NCBI RefSeq assembly: GCF_028622875.1
Contig: NZ_CP117709.1
Coordinates: 4,095,001-4,159,000, forward strand
Source of the DNA: Streptomyces sp. MMBL 11-1
GTDB lineage: Bacteria; Actinomycetota; Actinomycetes; Streptomycetales; Streptomycetaceae
Length of the DNA: 64,000 bases
Direction: 5' to 3'
Shown: positions 1 to 8,666 of the stretch, in pieces
Layout of the letters: the number at the start of each line of letters is the position of its first letter
Numbering within the stretch: position 1 is the stretch's first letter
The notes under the pieces: generated by a model
What the model was told of the DNA's origin: nothing
Database searches by the model: none
The model's input: the letters and a program-made list of their open reading frames with translations, nothing else
Position numbers and translations under genes: made by a program

Positions 1-2270
1 GAGATGATCCAGGTGATGCCTGCGATGAGGACCGTGGGGATCAGGTAGGTCGTGAGTTTGCCGAGGATGGTGGCCTTGAGGTCGCCGGCTTCGGCCTGGA
101 TTTCCTTCACCGCGCCGGCCGGGCCTTCGGCGGCGAGTTTCTTTGCGACCGGGACCGAGGTTTCGACCGCGCTCATCGCTTCGTCGGGGACGCCCTTGCG
201 GGTGACGCGGGTGCGGATGTTGTCCCAGGTCAGGCCGAGCATCGAGCCGATGAGCTGGATGATTCCCTTGAGGTCGAATTTCTGCGGGAGGTCCAGGCCC
301 GCCTTCACCGCTGTGCCCAGAAGCCAGGAGACGACACCGGTCTTCAGGTGGTCGGCGATGTTCGTGATGAAGAGGTTCAGGCCCGCGCCGACCGCTTTCA
401 CCAGGTTGCCCAGGAAACCGATCGGGTCCTTGATGATCTTCATGATCGCGGAGGCGGCCTTGGCGAGGATGCCCAGGAGCAGGTTCTTCAGCTCGTTGAT
501 TGTCTTGATGGCGCCGACGATGGCGTCCTTCGCCTTGTCGATCAGGCCCTTGTTGGCCTCCTGGAGTTTCTTGATCTCCTCGTCGATCTTGTTGAGGGCG
601 GCGGTGTACTTCTGGGCCAGGTCCTGGACCAGTTGCTCCGATTTCTCGTTGACCGTGGCTTCCAGGTCGTCGAACTTCCCCGCGAAGTCCTTCGCCGCCT
701 CCTCGCCGAACTGACGGAGGTCGGACGGGAGTTTGTCGACTTCCGCCTTCAGCTCCGTGCGGCCCTTGGCTATGCGGGCCTTCGCCTTGCCGAGTTCGGC
801 GCCGATGATGTCCGCCACCGATGAGATGACCGTCTGCATGCGGGAGACGTAGAGCTTGCGGGACTCCTGGTAGAGGTCGTTCGCCGCCTTCGGCAGGCCG
901 GCGAACTTGTCCTTGATCCAGCGGCCCTTGCCCATGAGGCCCGAGTACCGCTTGTCCTTGTACTTCTTCATCCGGCTCTTGTGGTCGGCCGTGAACGCGT
1001 CCCGCGCTGACTTCTCGCCCGACGTGAACGCCGTGTCCACCTTCTTGTCCAGGCCGGACAGGGTGTCCTCGACGTCCTTCTTCGTGCCGTCGTAGACCTT
1101 CTGGAGTTTCGCCGTGACCTCGGCGCGCTTCTTCTCGTCCTTCGACTTCGTGTCGTTCTTCCCGCCGTCGACCTGTTTGCCGGCGGTGGCGCGGGTGGAG
1201 GTGAGGCCCGCCATCGCCTGGGCCCCGGAGGCCGCCGCGTTCTGTTTGGCGGTGGAGAGCTGCTGGTCCTCCGCCGCCTTTCCCTTCGCGGGGGCCTTCG
1301 CCGCGTCCGCCTCGGAGGTCTTCTTGGCCGACAGGGCCTCGTTGAACTCCGGTTCGTTGCCCTTGGCGAGCTGTTCCTCGGTGACCTCGGCGTCCGCCAT
1401 CGCCTTGTCGTTCTCGGCCGGCCCCTCGGAGAAGTCCGTGACGGCCGCGGGCTGCTTCTCGGGGACCGCGTCCGTCGCGGAGGGGGCGCCGGGGTTGGCG
1501 GGGGCCTGGTCGGGGGTGAGCGGGGTGACCTCCTTGTCCTTGGCGGCGGAGGTGTCGGGCGGGGCCTTCGTCGCCGTGTCGATGTCCTTGGCGGAGGACT
1601 CCTTGCCGTCGGTGACCTTGCCGTCGACCTCCGCCTTGACCTGGTCCGCCTTGCCGGACTTGGCGAACTTGTCGGCCTCGTCGAGGTTCTTGGGGGCCTG
1701 GGAGTCGATGGCCTTGTTCACCGCGTCGATGAACGCCTTCTTGTCGAACTCCCCCGGCTTCGCCGCGTTCATCTTCTCGGCGTTCGCCGCCTTGCCCTGG
1801 GCCTCCTTGTCGTCCGGCGGGGCCACCGCCGCGTCCTGCGAGGCCTTCGACTCCGCCGCCGCCGGGGCGTGCGCGGCGAGCCGGGTCTTCTTCGCCGCCA
1901 CATCCGCCTTCATGGTGCGGAAGCGGGCCGACTGCGCCGGCGGCGTCTTCACCGGCGCGGTGTACCGCTGGGCGACCAGTCGCGACACCGCCCCGTTCCC
2001 CGCCATGCGCTGCAACCGTTGGATGGAGCGGCGGTCGGGGGGCGGGGCCGCGGTCGCCCGTTCCGCGCGCGGCGCTTCCGAGCGGGAGAGTCCGAGGACC
2101 GCCCCGTGGTCCGGTGCGTGTACGGCGTCGGGGCTCGGGATGCGTACGGCGTCGGAGCTTGGGGTGTGTACGGCGTCAAGGTCCGGGGTGCGTACGGCGT
2201 CGAGGTCCTGGGCGCGTGCCGCGTCGTGGCGGGGCGGCGTGGCGGAAGGCTTCTCCGGAACCGCCTTCAT
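1..2270 (-). CDS. Large CIS-linked repeat/coiled-coil protein with LQRxAGN motif (3' end outside window)
   Basis: I translated this leftward frame by hand; it stays open to the window edge, so at least 756 residues are present and the C-terminus is missing. The ATG at 2270 follows GGAGGGG. Residues about 25-50 hold four imperfect repeats of the type PDxDAVxxP. Residues about 84-100 read LQRMAGNGAVSRLVAQR, a tag I know from proteins encoded beside extracellular contractile injection systems (eCIS-core/DUF4157 neighbourhoods). A long Lys/Ala/Glu/Asp-rich, probably coiled-coil middle follows. Near the cut end are hydrophobic or amphipathic helices, including ITNIADHLKTGVVSWLLG and FDLKGIIQLIGSMLGLTW. 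The gene is divergent from the sheath operon. It may be a CIS accessory or cargo protein; the pore-like helices are suggestive only. No protease motif was seen in the visible part. Confidence 0.75.
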   Translation of the reverse strand, partial: MKAVPEKPSATPPRHDAARAQDLDAVRTPDLDAVHTPSSDAVRIPSPDAVHAPDHGAVLGLSRSEAPRAERATAAPPPDRRSIQRLQRMAGNGAVSRLVAQRYTAPVKTPPAQSARFRTMKADVAAKKTRLAAHAPAAAESKASQDAAVAPPDDKEAQGKAANAEKMNAAKPGEFDKKAFIDAVNKAIDSQAPKNLDEADKFAKSGKADQVKAEVDGKVTDGKESSAKDIDTATKAPPDTSAAKDKEVTPLTPDQAPANPGAPSATDAVPEKQPAAVTDFSEGPAENDKAMADAEVTEEQLAKGNEPEFNEALSAKKTSEADAAKAPAKGKAAEDQQLSTAKQNAAASGAQAMAGLTSTRATAGKQVDGGKNDTKSKDEKKRAEVTAKLQKVYDGTKKDVEDTLSGLDKKVDTAFTSGEKSARDAFTADHKSRMKKYKDKRYSGLMGKGRWIKDKFAGLPKAANDLYQESRKLYVSRMQTVISSVADIIGAELGKAKARIAKGRTELKAEVDKLPSDLRQFGEEAAKDFAGKFDDLEATVNEKSEQLVQDLAQKYTAALNKIDEEIKKLQEANKGLIDKAKDAIVGAIKTINELKNLLLGILAKAASAIMKIIKDPIGFLGNLVKAVGAGLNLFITNIADHLKTGVVSWLLGTAVKAGLDLPQKFDLKGIIQLIGSMLGLTWDNIRTRVTRKGVPDEAMSAVETSVPVAKKLAAEGPAGAVKEIQAEAGDLKATILGKLTTYLIPTVLIAGITWII

Positions 2271-2587
2271 CCGCCCCTCCCGCCCTCCCGCCCCTCCCGC
2301 CCCCGACGGCCAGGAGGCCGCCCGGATGGCCCGGACGGTCCGGATGTGGTGCATGCGTGGTGGCTGTCACTGTGCCGGGGAACCCGGGGACGTACGCAGC
2401 GCGCGCGGACCGCGTACGGGGCAGGGCGGGGCGGCACCCACGGCGCGGTCGCGTTGCCTCATCGGGCAGCTCTCGATGCGCGGCGGGGCGGCCGACCGTC
2501 CGTTCCCGGTGATCGCCGCAGTGGCGAGAATGGCCCGCGTCCCACGGTCGAGCAGTGCGTCCAGGAGTGTGTCGAGGAGAGGCCCTT
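2271..2587. other. Divergent intergenic region between the large CIS protein and the sheath operon
   Basis: This 317-bp stretch separates two divergent CIS transcription units and should hold both promoters. It starts with a G/C-only tract next to the leftward ribosome-binding site and ends with GAGGAGAGG before the sheath ATG. I found no convincing -10/-35 pair, no ORF with CIS-like coding character and no clear hairpin. Confidence 0.5.
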
Positions 2588-4165
2588 ATGCCGTCGTACC
2601 TGTCCCCCGGCGTCTACGTCGAAGAGGTCGAGTCCGGATCCCGGCCGATCGAAGGGGTGGGCACCTCGGTCGCCGCCTTCGTCGGCTTCGCGCAGAAGGG
2701 CCCGTTCGACGAGCCGACGCTGATCACCAACTGGAGCCAGTTCGTCGCCACGTTCGGTGACTTCGTCGACGGGGCCTACCTCGCTACCTCCGTCTACGGG
2801 TTCTTCGCCAACGGTGGCGGCGTCTGTTACGTCGTCCGCGTCGACGACGGCACGACAGCGGCTCACGTCGGGGCCGGCGCGGGTGACGAGGGCGACACCG
2901 GGGCAGCCGGTGCGAGCGGCGAGCTGCCCGTCGGCGCGGAGGTCCCGGTCGGGCCCTACGCCGTACGGCCCCGGCCGGGTGTGAGCGGCGAGATCAGTGT
3001 GGAGGTCGCCCCGGTGGAGGGCGACGACCCGCCCGCCGACGTCTTCCGGTTCCTGGTCATGCGGGACGGCCAGGTCGTGGAGACGTACCCCTCCGTCACC
3101 ACCAAGCGCAGCAAGGACAACGTCGCCACCCGCGTCAACGCCACGTCCGAGCTGATCGAGGTACGGGAGTCGGGGCGCGGCGCCGCCCCCGCCCCGCCCG
3201 CGCCGCAGACGGTGGTCCTCGCCCCGGCCGCCCCCGTCGCCGGCAGCTCCGGTGCGCTGGCCCCCGAGGTGTACGTCGGCGACGCCGACCGCCGTACGGG
3301 GCTCGGCGGCCTCGAAGCGGTCGACGAGGTCACCATGATCGCCTTGCCCGACCTGATGAGCGCCTACGAACGCGGGCTGCTGGACCTGGAGTCGGTCATC
3401 GCCGTGCAGCAGGGGCTGATCTCCCACTGCGAGCTGATGGGCGACCGGGTGGCCATCCTCGACCCCCCGCCCGGCCTCACCCCGCAGCAGATCCGCGGCT
3501 GGCGCACCGGGCAGGCCAACTTCGACTCCAAGTACGCCACGCTCTACTACCCGTGGATCAGCGTGGCCGACCCCGCGTCCGGCCGCGCCACCCTCGTACC
3601 GCCCAGCGGGCACATCGCCGGGGTCTGGGCGCGCAACGACGACACGCGCGGCGTGCACAAGGCCCCGGCGAACGAGGTCGTCCGGGGAGCCGTGGCGCTG
3701 GCGACCCAGCTCACCAAGGGCGAGCACGACCTCCTCAACCCGATCGGGCTGAACTGCATCCGCGCCTTTCCCGGCCGGGGCATCCGGGTGTGGGGCGCGC
3801 GGACGCTGGCCTCCGACCCGGCCTGGCGGTATCTGAACGTCCGGCGGCTCTTCAACTACCTGGAGGAGTCGATCCTCGCCGGTACGCAGTGGGTCGTCTT
3901 CGAGCCGAACGACGACGCCCTGTGGGCCCGTGTCCGGCGCACCGTCTCGGCGTTCCTCGTCAACGAGTGGCGCAAGGGGTCGCTGTTCGGGCTGACCCCC
4001 GAGGAGGCGTTCTACGTGAAGTGCGACCGCGAGACGAACCCGCCGGAGAGCATCGACGCCGGGCAGGTCATCTGCGAGATCGGGGTCGCGCCTGTCAAAC
4101 CGGCCGAGTTCGTGGTGTTCCGGCTCTCCCAGCTGACCGGCGGCAGCGGTGGTGTCGACGAATGA
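2588..4165 (+). CDS. Contractile injection system sheath protein
   Basis: This 525-aa protein builds the contractile outer sheath. The N-terminus MPSYLSPGVYVEEVESGSRP is the classic tail-sheath opening. The C-terminal part (WVVFEPNDDALWARVRRTVS, then EEAFYVKCD and EIGVAPVKPAEFV) is the conserved sheath handshake domain seen in T4 gp18, Afp and PVC sheaths. A variable insertion rich in Gly/Ala/Pro lies at about residues 95-220. The start at 2588 is preceded by GAGGAGAGG; the frame is open further upstream but that stretch has no sheath homology. It is the first gene of the rightward CIS operon, 62 bp before the tube gene. In Streptomyces such particles are reported to sit free in the cytoplasm rather than being exported (established for S. 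coelicolor, S. lividans and S. venezuelae). Confidence 0.95.
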   Translation: MPSYLSPGVYVEEVESGSRPIEGVGTSVAAFVGFAQKGPFDEPTLITNWSQFVATFGDFVDGAYLATSVYGFFANGGGVCYVVRVDDGTTAAHVGAGAGDEGDTGAAGASGELPVGAEVPVGPYAVRPRPGVSGEISVEVAPVEGDDPPADVFRFLVMRDGQVVETYPSVTTKRSKDNVATRVNATSELIEVRESGRGAAPAPPAPQTVVLAPAAPVAGSSGALAPEVYVGDADRRTGLGGLEAVDEVTMIALPDLMSAYERGLLDLESVIAVQQGLISHCELMGDRVAILDPPPGLTPQQIRGWRTGQANFDSKYATLYYPWISVADPASGRATLVPPSGHIAGVWARNDDTRGVHKAPANEVVRGAVALATQLTKGEHDLLNPIGLNCIRAFPGRGIRVWGARTLASDPAWRYLNVRRLFNYLEESILAGTQWVVFEPNDDALWARVRRTVSAFLVNEWRKGSLFGLTPEEAFYVKCDRETNPPESIDAGQVICEIGVAPVKPAEFVVFRLSQLTGGSGGVDE

Positions 4166-4227
4166 CCGCCCGCCGCCCCCGTTGACCGCTGACAGCCCGT
4201 TCCTGAGCCTGGCGTTAGGAGTCTGCT

Positions 4228-4671
4228 GTGCCACTTCCCGATCTCGACAGTTCCGTCGGGCATTCCTTCGGCCTCGAATTCGACAGCGTCATCATCAAGC
4301 AGATCACCGAGGTCAGCGGTCTGAAGATGGAACAGGACGTCATCGAGCTGAAGCAGAACACCTTCGACGGCAAGTACGCCATCAAGAAGCTGCCCGGCCG
4401 CCCCAAAGCGGGCGAGGTCACCGTGACGCGCGGGCTCACCGAGGACAACAGCTTCGAGCGGTGGATCAAGGATTCGCGGTTCGGCCGCATGACGAACGCC
4501 CGCCGCAACGGAGCGGTCATCGTCTACGACTACGAGGGCCTGCCGATCAAGCGCTACAAGCTCATCAACGCCTGGCCGAAGTCCCTGGAGATCGGCACCC
4601 TCAAGGCCGGTGACACCTCGGTGCTGACCGAGAAGCTGGCGATCACCTACGAGGCGATGGAACTCGACTGA
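4228..4671 (+). CDS. CIS inner tube protein (first copy)
   Basis: This 147-aa protein belongs to the T4 gp19-like tail tube family. Typical features are the opening PLPDLDSSVGHSFGLEFDS, the EVSGLKMEQDVIELKQNT strand region, and the closing SLEIGTLKAGDTSVLTEKLA. It would polymerise into hexameric rings inside the sheath. The GTG start at 4228 has TAGGAGT upstream at good spacing. The stop overlaps the next ATG by one base (TGATG), so translation is coupled. A second, divergent tube gene lies at 7381, as is usual for CIS loci, where one paralogue often caps the baseplate. Confidence 0.93.
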   Translation: MPLPDLDSSVGHSFGLEFDSVIIKQITEVSGLKMEQDVIELKQNTFDGKYAIKKLPGRPKAGEVTVTRGLTEDNSFERWIKDSRFGRMTNARRNGAVIVYDYEGLPIKRYKLINAWPKSLEIGTLKAGDTSVLTEKLAITYEAMELD

Positions 4672-5132
4672 TGCGCCGCTCGGTCCAGTTCCAGAGCCCG
4701 GAGCAGGTCGAGGCCGGGGCGGCAGCCGGGGGCCGGAGCGGCTCCGCGCGTCAACAGGAGACGCTGCGCACGGAGTTCGGCTTCGAGCTGCCGCGCGGTT
4801 ACGTCGACGAGTCGGGGACCGTCCACCGTACGGGCGTGATGCGCCTCGCCACCGCACGCGACGAACTCGTCCCCCTGCGGGACGACCGGGTCAGGGAGAA
4901 CTCGGCCTATCTGTCGGTGGTCCTCATCTCCCGGGTGGTGACGCGCATCGGCACGGTCGAGGACATCCACCCCGGCGTCATCGAGGATCTGTTCGCCTCC
5001 GACCTGGCCTTCCTCCAGGACTTCTACCGCCGGATCAACGCCGAGGGGCACACCCGTGCCGCCGTCACCTGCCCGTCCTGCGACGAGGAGTTCGCGGTGA
5101 ATCTCGCCGGTGGCCGCCTGGGGGAATCGTGA
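4671..5132 (+). CDS. CIS tail-assembly protein (small phage-tail chaperone-like)
   Basis: This 153-aa protein sits right after the first tube gene in the sheath operon, a position conserved in Streptomyces CIS loci. The recognisable core is ETLRTEFGFELPRGYVDESG, a region resembling phage/CIS tail-assembly proteins, with a Cys pair (CPSC) near the C-terminus. It has no signal peptide or membrane segment. The role is inferred from position and length: probable tail-assembly factor or chaperone rather than a structural subunit. The ATG overlaps the tube stop, and its own TGA overlaps the GTG of the next microprotein (GTGA). Confidence 0.75.
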   Translation: MRRSVQFQSPEQVEAGAAAGGRSGSARQQETLRTEFGFELPRGYVDESGTVHRTGVMRLATARDELVPLRDDRVRENSAYLSVVLISRVVTRIGTVEDIHPGVIEDLFASDLAFLQDFYRRINAEGHTRAAVTCPSCDEEFAVNLAGGRLGES

Positions 5133-5272
5133 CGTACGCGGCCGACCTGCTCTACGAGGAGGTCGCGTACCTCGCCTACCACTTCCACTGGCCGCTGGAC
5201 GACCTGCTGGACCTGGAACATCCGGAACGCCTGGAGTTCGTCGCTCAGGTCGCCCGTCTCAACGGGCACTGA
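5129..5272 (+). CDS. 47-aa CIS microprotein (DUF6760-like)
   Basis: This short gene starts at a GTG overlapping the preceding stop (GTGA) and ends with TGA at 5270-5272. The product is acidic, with no Cys and no membrane segment. It begins MTYAADLLYEEVAYLAYHFH and continues with WPLDDLLDLEHPERLEFV, a Trp-Pro-Leu-Asp-x-Leu-Leu-x-Leu-Glu pattern that I recognise from small proteins encoded between tube and spike genes of phage-tail-like clusters (DUF6760 family, from memory). It is probably a tail-assembly accessory factor. The 4-bp overlap and strong composition make it very likely to be translated. Confidence 0.8.
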   Translation: MTYAADLLYEEVAYLAYHFHWPLDDLLDLEHPERLEFVAQVARLNGH

Positions 5273-5326
5273 GGCCCTGGCCGACGACCGGGCTGGGCAC
5301 ACCGCGCAGGGGAGGACGAGGAGCTC

Positions 5327-7192
5327 ATGGGGTTGATGTCCTGGCTGTGGGGCGGCCGCGGCGGCGCCGCCGCCCGCTCCGGCGATGCGCCCGCCCCCGC
5401 CCCCGTTCCCGGGCCCGCGCGCGCGGCTGATCGTGGCGAACGGGTCGACGTGAACCGGTTGGAGCCGCTCCAGCGGATGGTTTCCGGGCAGCAACTGACG
5501 GTGGGGCCGGCGGAGTTCGAGGCGTCGCTCGCCACCCGCCAGGACACCGCGCTCGGGACCCCGCTCGGGCATCTGGTGAGCCCTGACGCTCCGGCCGGAC
5601 TTCTGCGCGGGGTCGGCGTCGCGGAATCGGCCCCGTCGCCGCCGTCCCCGTCCCCGTCCCCGTCCCCGTCGCCGTCGTCGGTCGCGGCTCAGCGGTCCGT
5701 GGACATGCCGTTGCGGGGGTCGGTGACCCACTTCGGCCGGCCGGGCGGGCCCGAGGCCGTACCGGGGATGGTGCCCGCGCCACCCGCGCCCGCGCCCGCG
5801 CCCGTACCCGTACCCGTACAGCGTCTGTACGGCGGTGAGAACTCGGCCATGACGTCCTCCGCCGGGGAGGAGCTGCCCGTGCGGCGTCTGCTGGGGGAGC
5901 GGCCCGTCGTGGCGGAGCCCACGCCTCCGGCCCTGTCGTCCGACCCTCCGGCCGCCCCGGCCTCCGGCAGCGTCGGCGTTCAGCGGGCGGCGATGCCTCC
6001 GGCGGGGGAGCGGCCCCGGCGGGTTCCGGGGCTCGGTGCGCCGCTGCCCGGTCTGCCGCCGACCGCTCAGCGTCGGGCCGCCTCCGCCCCGGATGACTCC
6101 GGGAGCCGGGTGCCGCCTGCCGTCCCCGCCGCTCCTGCCGCCCCGGTCGCCCAAGGCCTTTCCGCTGACGGACGGGCAGGGGATGCCGACGGGCCCGTCG
6201 CCCCCTTGCTCGGTGACGATCGGTTGGTGGGGGAGGCGGCCCCGAGCCGGCCTGATGACCTGGGAGTGGGCGCGCCTGTTCCTGGGGGCGGTGGGGGCGG
6301 TGGGGGCGATGTGGGTGGCGTCGGGGGCACCGGGGGCATCGGAAGCTTCGTCCAGCGGTCGGCCGGCCCGCCAGCCCCCTCCGGCCCGCCCGCCGCCCCG
6401 CCCGCCCCTGCTGACGGCGGGCCCGTCGCCCCCCTCCTGGGCGGCCGGCCCCTGGTCCCGCGGAACGTCGACGTACAGCGTGCCGTGGAGCCGCGTTCCG
6501 GGCCCGCCGGGATGTCCGCGCCGGATCCGGGCGGCTCCGCCTCGCCCCCCGAGGGTGTACCGGTCCGGTGGGCCGGGGCCGGGGCCGGGGTAGGGGACGG
6601 GGGTCCGACGAGCGGCCCCGGTGTCTCCGTGGGGCCCGCGCCCCCGCCCCTTGCCCCGGCCGGTCCGCCCTCCGTGGGCTCCGTGGGCTCCGTGGGCTCC
6701 GCATCCTCCGCACCCTCCGCGTCCCTTCAGCGGCGGGCAGCCGGAGGGCCTCCGGTTCCGGCCTCGGTGGCGCGTTCCCTGCCGGGTTCCGGCAGTGCGC
6801 GTCGGCTGCCCTCGGCCGGTGCCGTGGCGGTGGCGGCCGGGGTGGCCCAGCGGATGGCCGACGGCAGCGTCGTCTTCGGGGGCGCGCCGGTCTCCGGCAC
6901 CTCGCGGCCGGTCGTCCAGCGGGACTCCGAGGCCGACGAGGTCGTCGAGGAACCGCCGCCGCCCGAGCCCGACCCCGTAACGGAACCGGAGGAGGACAGC
7001 GCGGAGCCCGAGTCCGGCCCCGTAACGGAGGCGGGGGGCGGAGCCGGGGCTGCCCCGAAGGACGGCAAGGGCGCTCCCGCCGTCACGGACGAGCTGGTCC
7101 GGGCCCTGTACGCCCCGCTGAGCCGGCTCCTGAAGAACGACCTCCGGCTGGAACGTGAACGCGCCGGTCATCTCATCAACACCCGCCACTGA
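5327..7192 (+). CDS. Pro/Ala/Gly-rich repeat protein of the CIS operon
   Basis: The 621-aa product is mostly low-complexity and probably disordered. The ordered ends are the N-terminus MGLMSWLWGGRGG followed by DVNRLEPLQRMVSGQQLTVG, and a charged helical C-terminus ending LSRLLKNDLRLERERAGHLI. Between them lie recurring short motifs: VQR or AQR (for example SVGVQRAAM, SFVQRSAG, GVAQRMADG, PVVQRDSE) and a PVAPLLGxxxLV or PVRRLLGERPVV unit. Simple tracts include (PS)n near 5640-5680 and (GSV)n near 6673-6705. The LQR/VQR tags echo the motif in the leftward protein at 1-2270. Similar Streptomyces proteins are sometimes named syndecan-like, which is not informative. It could be a scaffold or tape-like assembly factor; the function is unknown. 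The start is set by GAGGAGCTC before ATG. Confidence 0.8.
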   Translation: MGLMSWLWGGRGGAAARSGDAPAPAPVPGPARAADRGERVDVNRLEPLQRMVSGQQLTVGPAEFEASLATRQDTALGTPLGHLVSPDAPAGLLRGVGVAESAPSPPSPSPSPSPSPSSVAAQRSVDMPLRGSVTHFGRPGGPEAVPGMVPAPPAPAPAPVPVPVQRLYGGENSAMTSSAGEELPVRRLLGERPVVAEPTPPALSSDPPAAPASGSVGVQRAAMPPAGERPRRVPGLGAPLPGLPPTAQRRAASAPDDSGSRVPPAVPAAPAAPVAQGLSADGRAGDADGPVAPLLGDDRLVGEAAPSRPDDLGVGAPVPGGGGGGGGDVGGVGGTGGIGSFVQRSAGPPAPSGPPAAPPAPADGGPVAPLLGGRPLVPRNVDVQRAVEPRSGPAGMSAPDPGGSASPPEGVPVRWAGAGAGVGDGGPTSGPGVSVGPAPPPLAPAGPPSVGSVGSVGSASSAPSASLQRRAAGGPPVPASVARSLPGSGSARRLPSAGAVAVAAGVAQRMADGSVVFGGAPVSGTSRPVVQRDSEADEVVEEPPPPEPDPVTEPEEDSAEPESGPVTEAGGGAGAAPKDGKGAPAVTDELVRALYAPLSRLLKNDLRLERERAGHLINTRH

Positions 7193-7218
7193 CCGCCCCG
7201 CCTGACAGCGCCACACCT

Positions 7219-7365
7219 CGACCGCTCCAGCTCCCCGACCGCTCCAGCTCCCCGACCGCTCCGGCTTCCCGACCGCTCGACCGCCCAGCTGCTCCGCTCC
7301 CCACCGCTCCGCTCCCCAGCCGCTCCGCTCCCCGACCGCTCGACTGCCCGATCGCTCGACCGAAC
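7219..7365 (+). repeat. Degenerate tandem repeat upstream of the second tube gene
   Basis: Three near-identical 17-bp units built on CGACCGCTCCAGCTCCC run from 7219 to 7269, followed by shorter decayed copies of CGACCGCTC and CCGCTCCGCTCCC to about 7365. The array fills most of the 188-bp gap between the repeat protein and the second tube gene, the largest gap in this operon. It has no open frame with a ribosome-binding site. It may separate two transcripts or act as a spacer; no promoter was obvious. Confidence 0.8.
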
Positions 7366-7380
7366 TGAGAGGTACGTGCC

Positions 7381-7818
7381 ATGGCCACCGCCCAGGACAG
7401 CGACCCCGCCGTCAGCGTCTGCTTTGTCGTGACCATCGACGACATCGAACTCGGGTCGTTCAACACGTGCGAGGGCCTCGGCTGCGAAGTGGTCCTCGAA
7501 ACGCGCGAGGAGGGCGGCAACAACGGGCATCTGTGGCAGCTGCCGACCCGGCTGAAGTACAGCAACGTGAAATTGTCGCGGCCGCTCACCCGGGAGACGG
7601 AGAAGGTGGCGCGCTGGTTCGCCACGATGACCACCGGGTTCAGCCGCAAGACCGCGCACATCGAGGCGCGGACCGGGGACGGTCAGAAGGTCGCCCAGTG
7701 GGGCCTGTTGGAGGTCGTGCCGGTGCGCTGGACCGGGCCGAGGTTCACGCCCGAGTCGCCGAAGGTCGCGATGGAGACCATCGAGATCGCCCACCACGGT
7801 TACGTGATGGAGGGCTGA
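7381..7818 (+). CDS. CIS inner tube protein (second copy)
   Basis: This 145-aa product is a second gp19-like tube protein. Family hallmarks are FVVTIDDIELGSFNTCEGLG, the EEGGNNGHLWQLPTRLKYSN segment, and the C-terminal METIEIAHHGYVME. In comparable particles this paralogue forms the first tube ring or the tube/baseplate adaptor, next to the LysM and spike genes, exactly as here. The ATG follows TGAGAGG. It is 5 bp from the LysM gene. Confidence 0.92.
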   Translation: MATAQDSDPAVSVCFVVTIDDIELGSFNTCEGLGCEVVLETREEGGNNGHLWQLPTRLKYSNVKLSRPLTRETEKVARWFATMTTGFSRKTAHIEARTGDGQKVAQWGLLEVVPVRWTGPRFTPESPKVAMETIEIAHHGYVMEG

Positions 7819-7823
7819 GGACG

Positions 7824-8666
7824 ATGAGCGGTGCGGGTCCCATCGCGTTCAGCGCGGCCGGTACGTCGGGGGTGGCCTCGGCGGCGAAGGGCGGTTCGGC
7901 GCGGCCCAAGCTGGAGCACGCCTATCTGGAACTGCGGACCCCGCCGACCGGGGGCGGGCTGACGCCCGGCGGGCCGTGCGGGCGGATCGACTTCCAGTTC
8001 AACCCCAAGGAGCTGAGCCTGACCAAGGCGGCCTCCTGGAAGCGGAGTCCGGCGAAGGGGGCGAAGAGTTCGGGCCCGCCGGAGTACCAGGGCTCCCAGC
8101 CCAGCAAGCTCACCGTCGAGATGTTCTTCGACGCCAGCGACACCCAGGACACCCGGGTCGTCACCTCGGTGGAGCAGCTCTTCGCGTGCTGCGTGCCGAC
8201 GGACGAGACCCGGCAGCAGCAGCGGTCGTCCCCGCCGTGGGTCGTCTTCCACTGGGGCGGGCTGACGGGCTTTCCCGGTTACGTGAGCCAAGTCGCGGCC
8301 AAATACACGCTGTTCACGACCTCGGGCGTGCCGATCCGGGCGGTCTGCCAGGTCACCATGGAGGAGATCAGCGGCGAGACGCCCGGCCAGAACCCGACCT
8401 CGGGCGCGCTCGCCGCCCGGCGCGTCCACCGCGTCGGCTCGGGCGACTCGCTGCCCTCGCTCGCCCACCGGGAGTACGGGGACCCCGGGGCCTGGCGGGT
8501 GATCGCCGAGGCGAACGGGATCGACGACCCGATGCGGCTGGCCCCCGGCACCCAGCTCCTGCTGCCCGCCCTGGACGAGCTGGCCCGGCTGAGGGACAAG
8601 GGCAGGGGCAGGGACGCCTCGGACCGGGGCGCTGCCCAGACCGCCCGGGGCAGGGGGCGGGGCTGA
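7824..8666 (+). CDS. CIS LysM-domain baseplate adaptor
   Basis: This 280-aa protein has the CIS/phage adaptor core (GRIDFQFNPKELSLTKAASW at about residues 50-70, EYQGSQPSKLTVEMFFDASD at about 85-105) followed by a C-terminal LysM module (VGSGDSLPSLAHREYGDPGA, then GTQLLLPALDE). Proteins of this build link the spike hub to the inner tube in Afp, PVC and related particles. The start ATG at 7824 lies 5 bp after the tube stop with GAGG upstream; a longer open frame upstream is a shadow of the tube gene. The basic Arg/Gly-rich tail is not part of LysM. The stop overlaps the spike start (TGATG). Confidence 0.92.
   Translation: MSGAGPIAFSAAGTSGVASAAKGGSARPKLEHAYLELRTPPTGGGLTPGGPCGRIDFQFNPKELSLTKAASWKRSPAKGAKSSGPPEYQGSQPSKLTVEMFFDASDTQDTRVVTSVEQLFACCVPTDETRQQQRSSPPWVVFHWGGLTGFPGYVSQVAAKYTLFTTSGVPIRAVCQVTMEEISGETPGQNPTSGALAARRVHRVGSGDSLPSLAHREYGDPGAWRVIAEANGIDDPMRLAPGTQLLLPALDELARLRDKGRGRDASDRGAAQTARGRGRG

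Noticed and set aside
52..2760. Long rightward open frames across the left end
   Set aside because: They are antisense or out-of-frame shadows of the leftward CIS protein; they lack a ribosome-binding site and have Ser/Ala/Arg-biased, non-conserved translations.
2459..4234. Leftward 591-codon frame opposite the sheath gene
   Set aside because: It is antisense to a clearly recognisable sheath protein and has typical high-GC mirror composition.
7219..7365. CRISPR-like array
   Set aside because: The units are directly abutting and lack unique spacers. The same holds for all other tandem repeats in the window.
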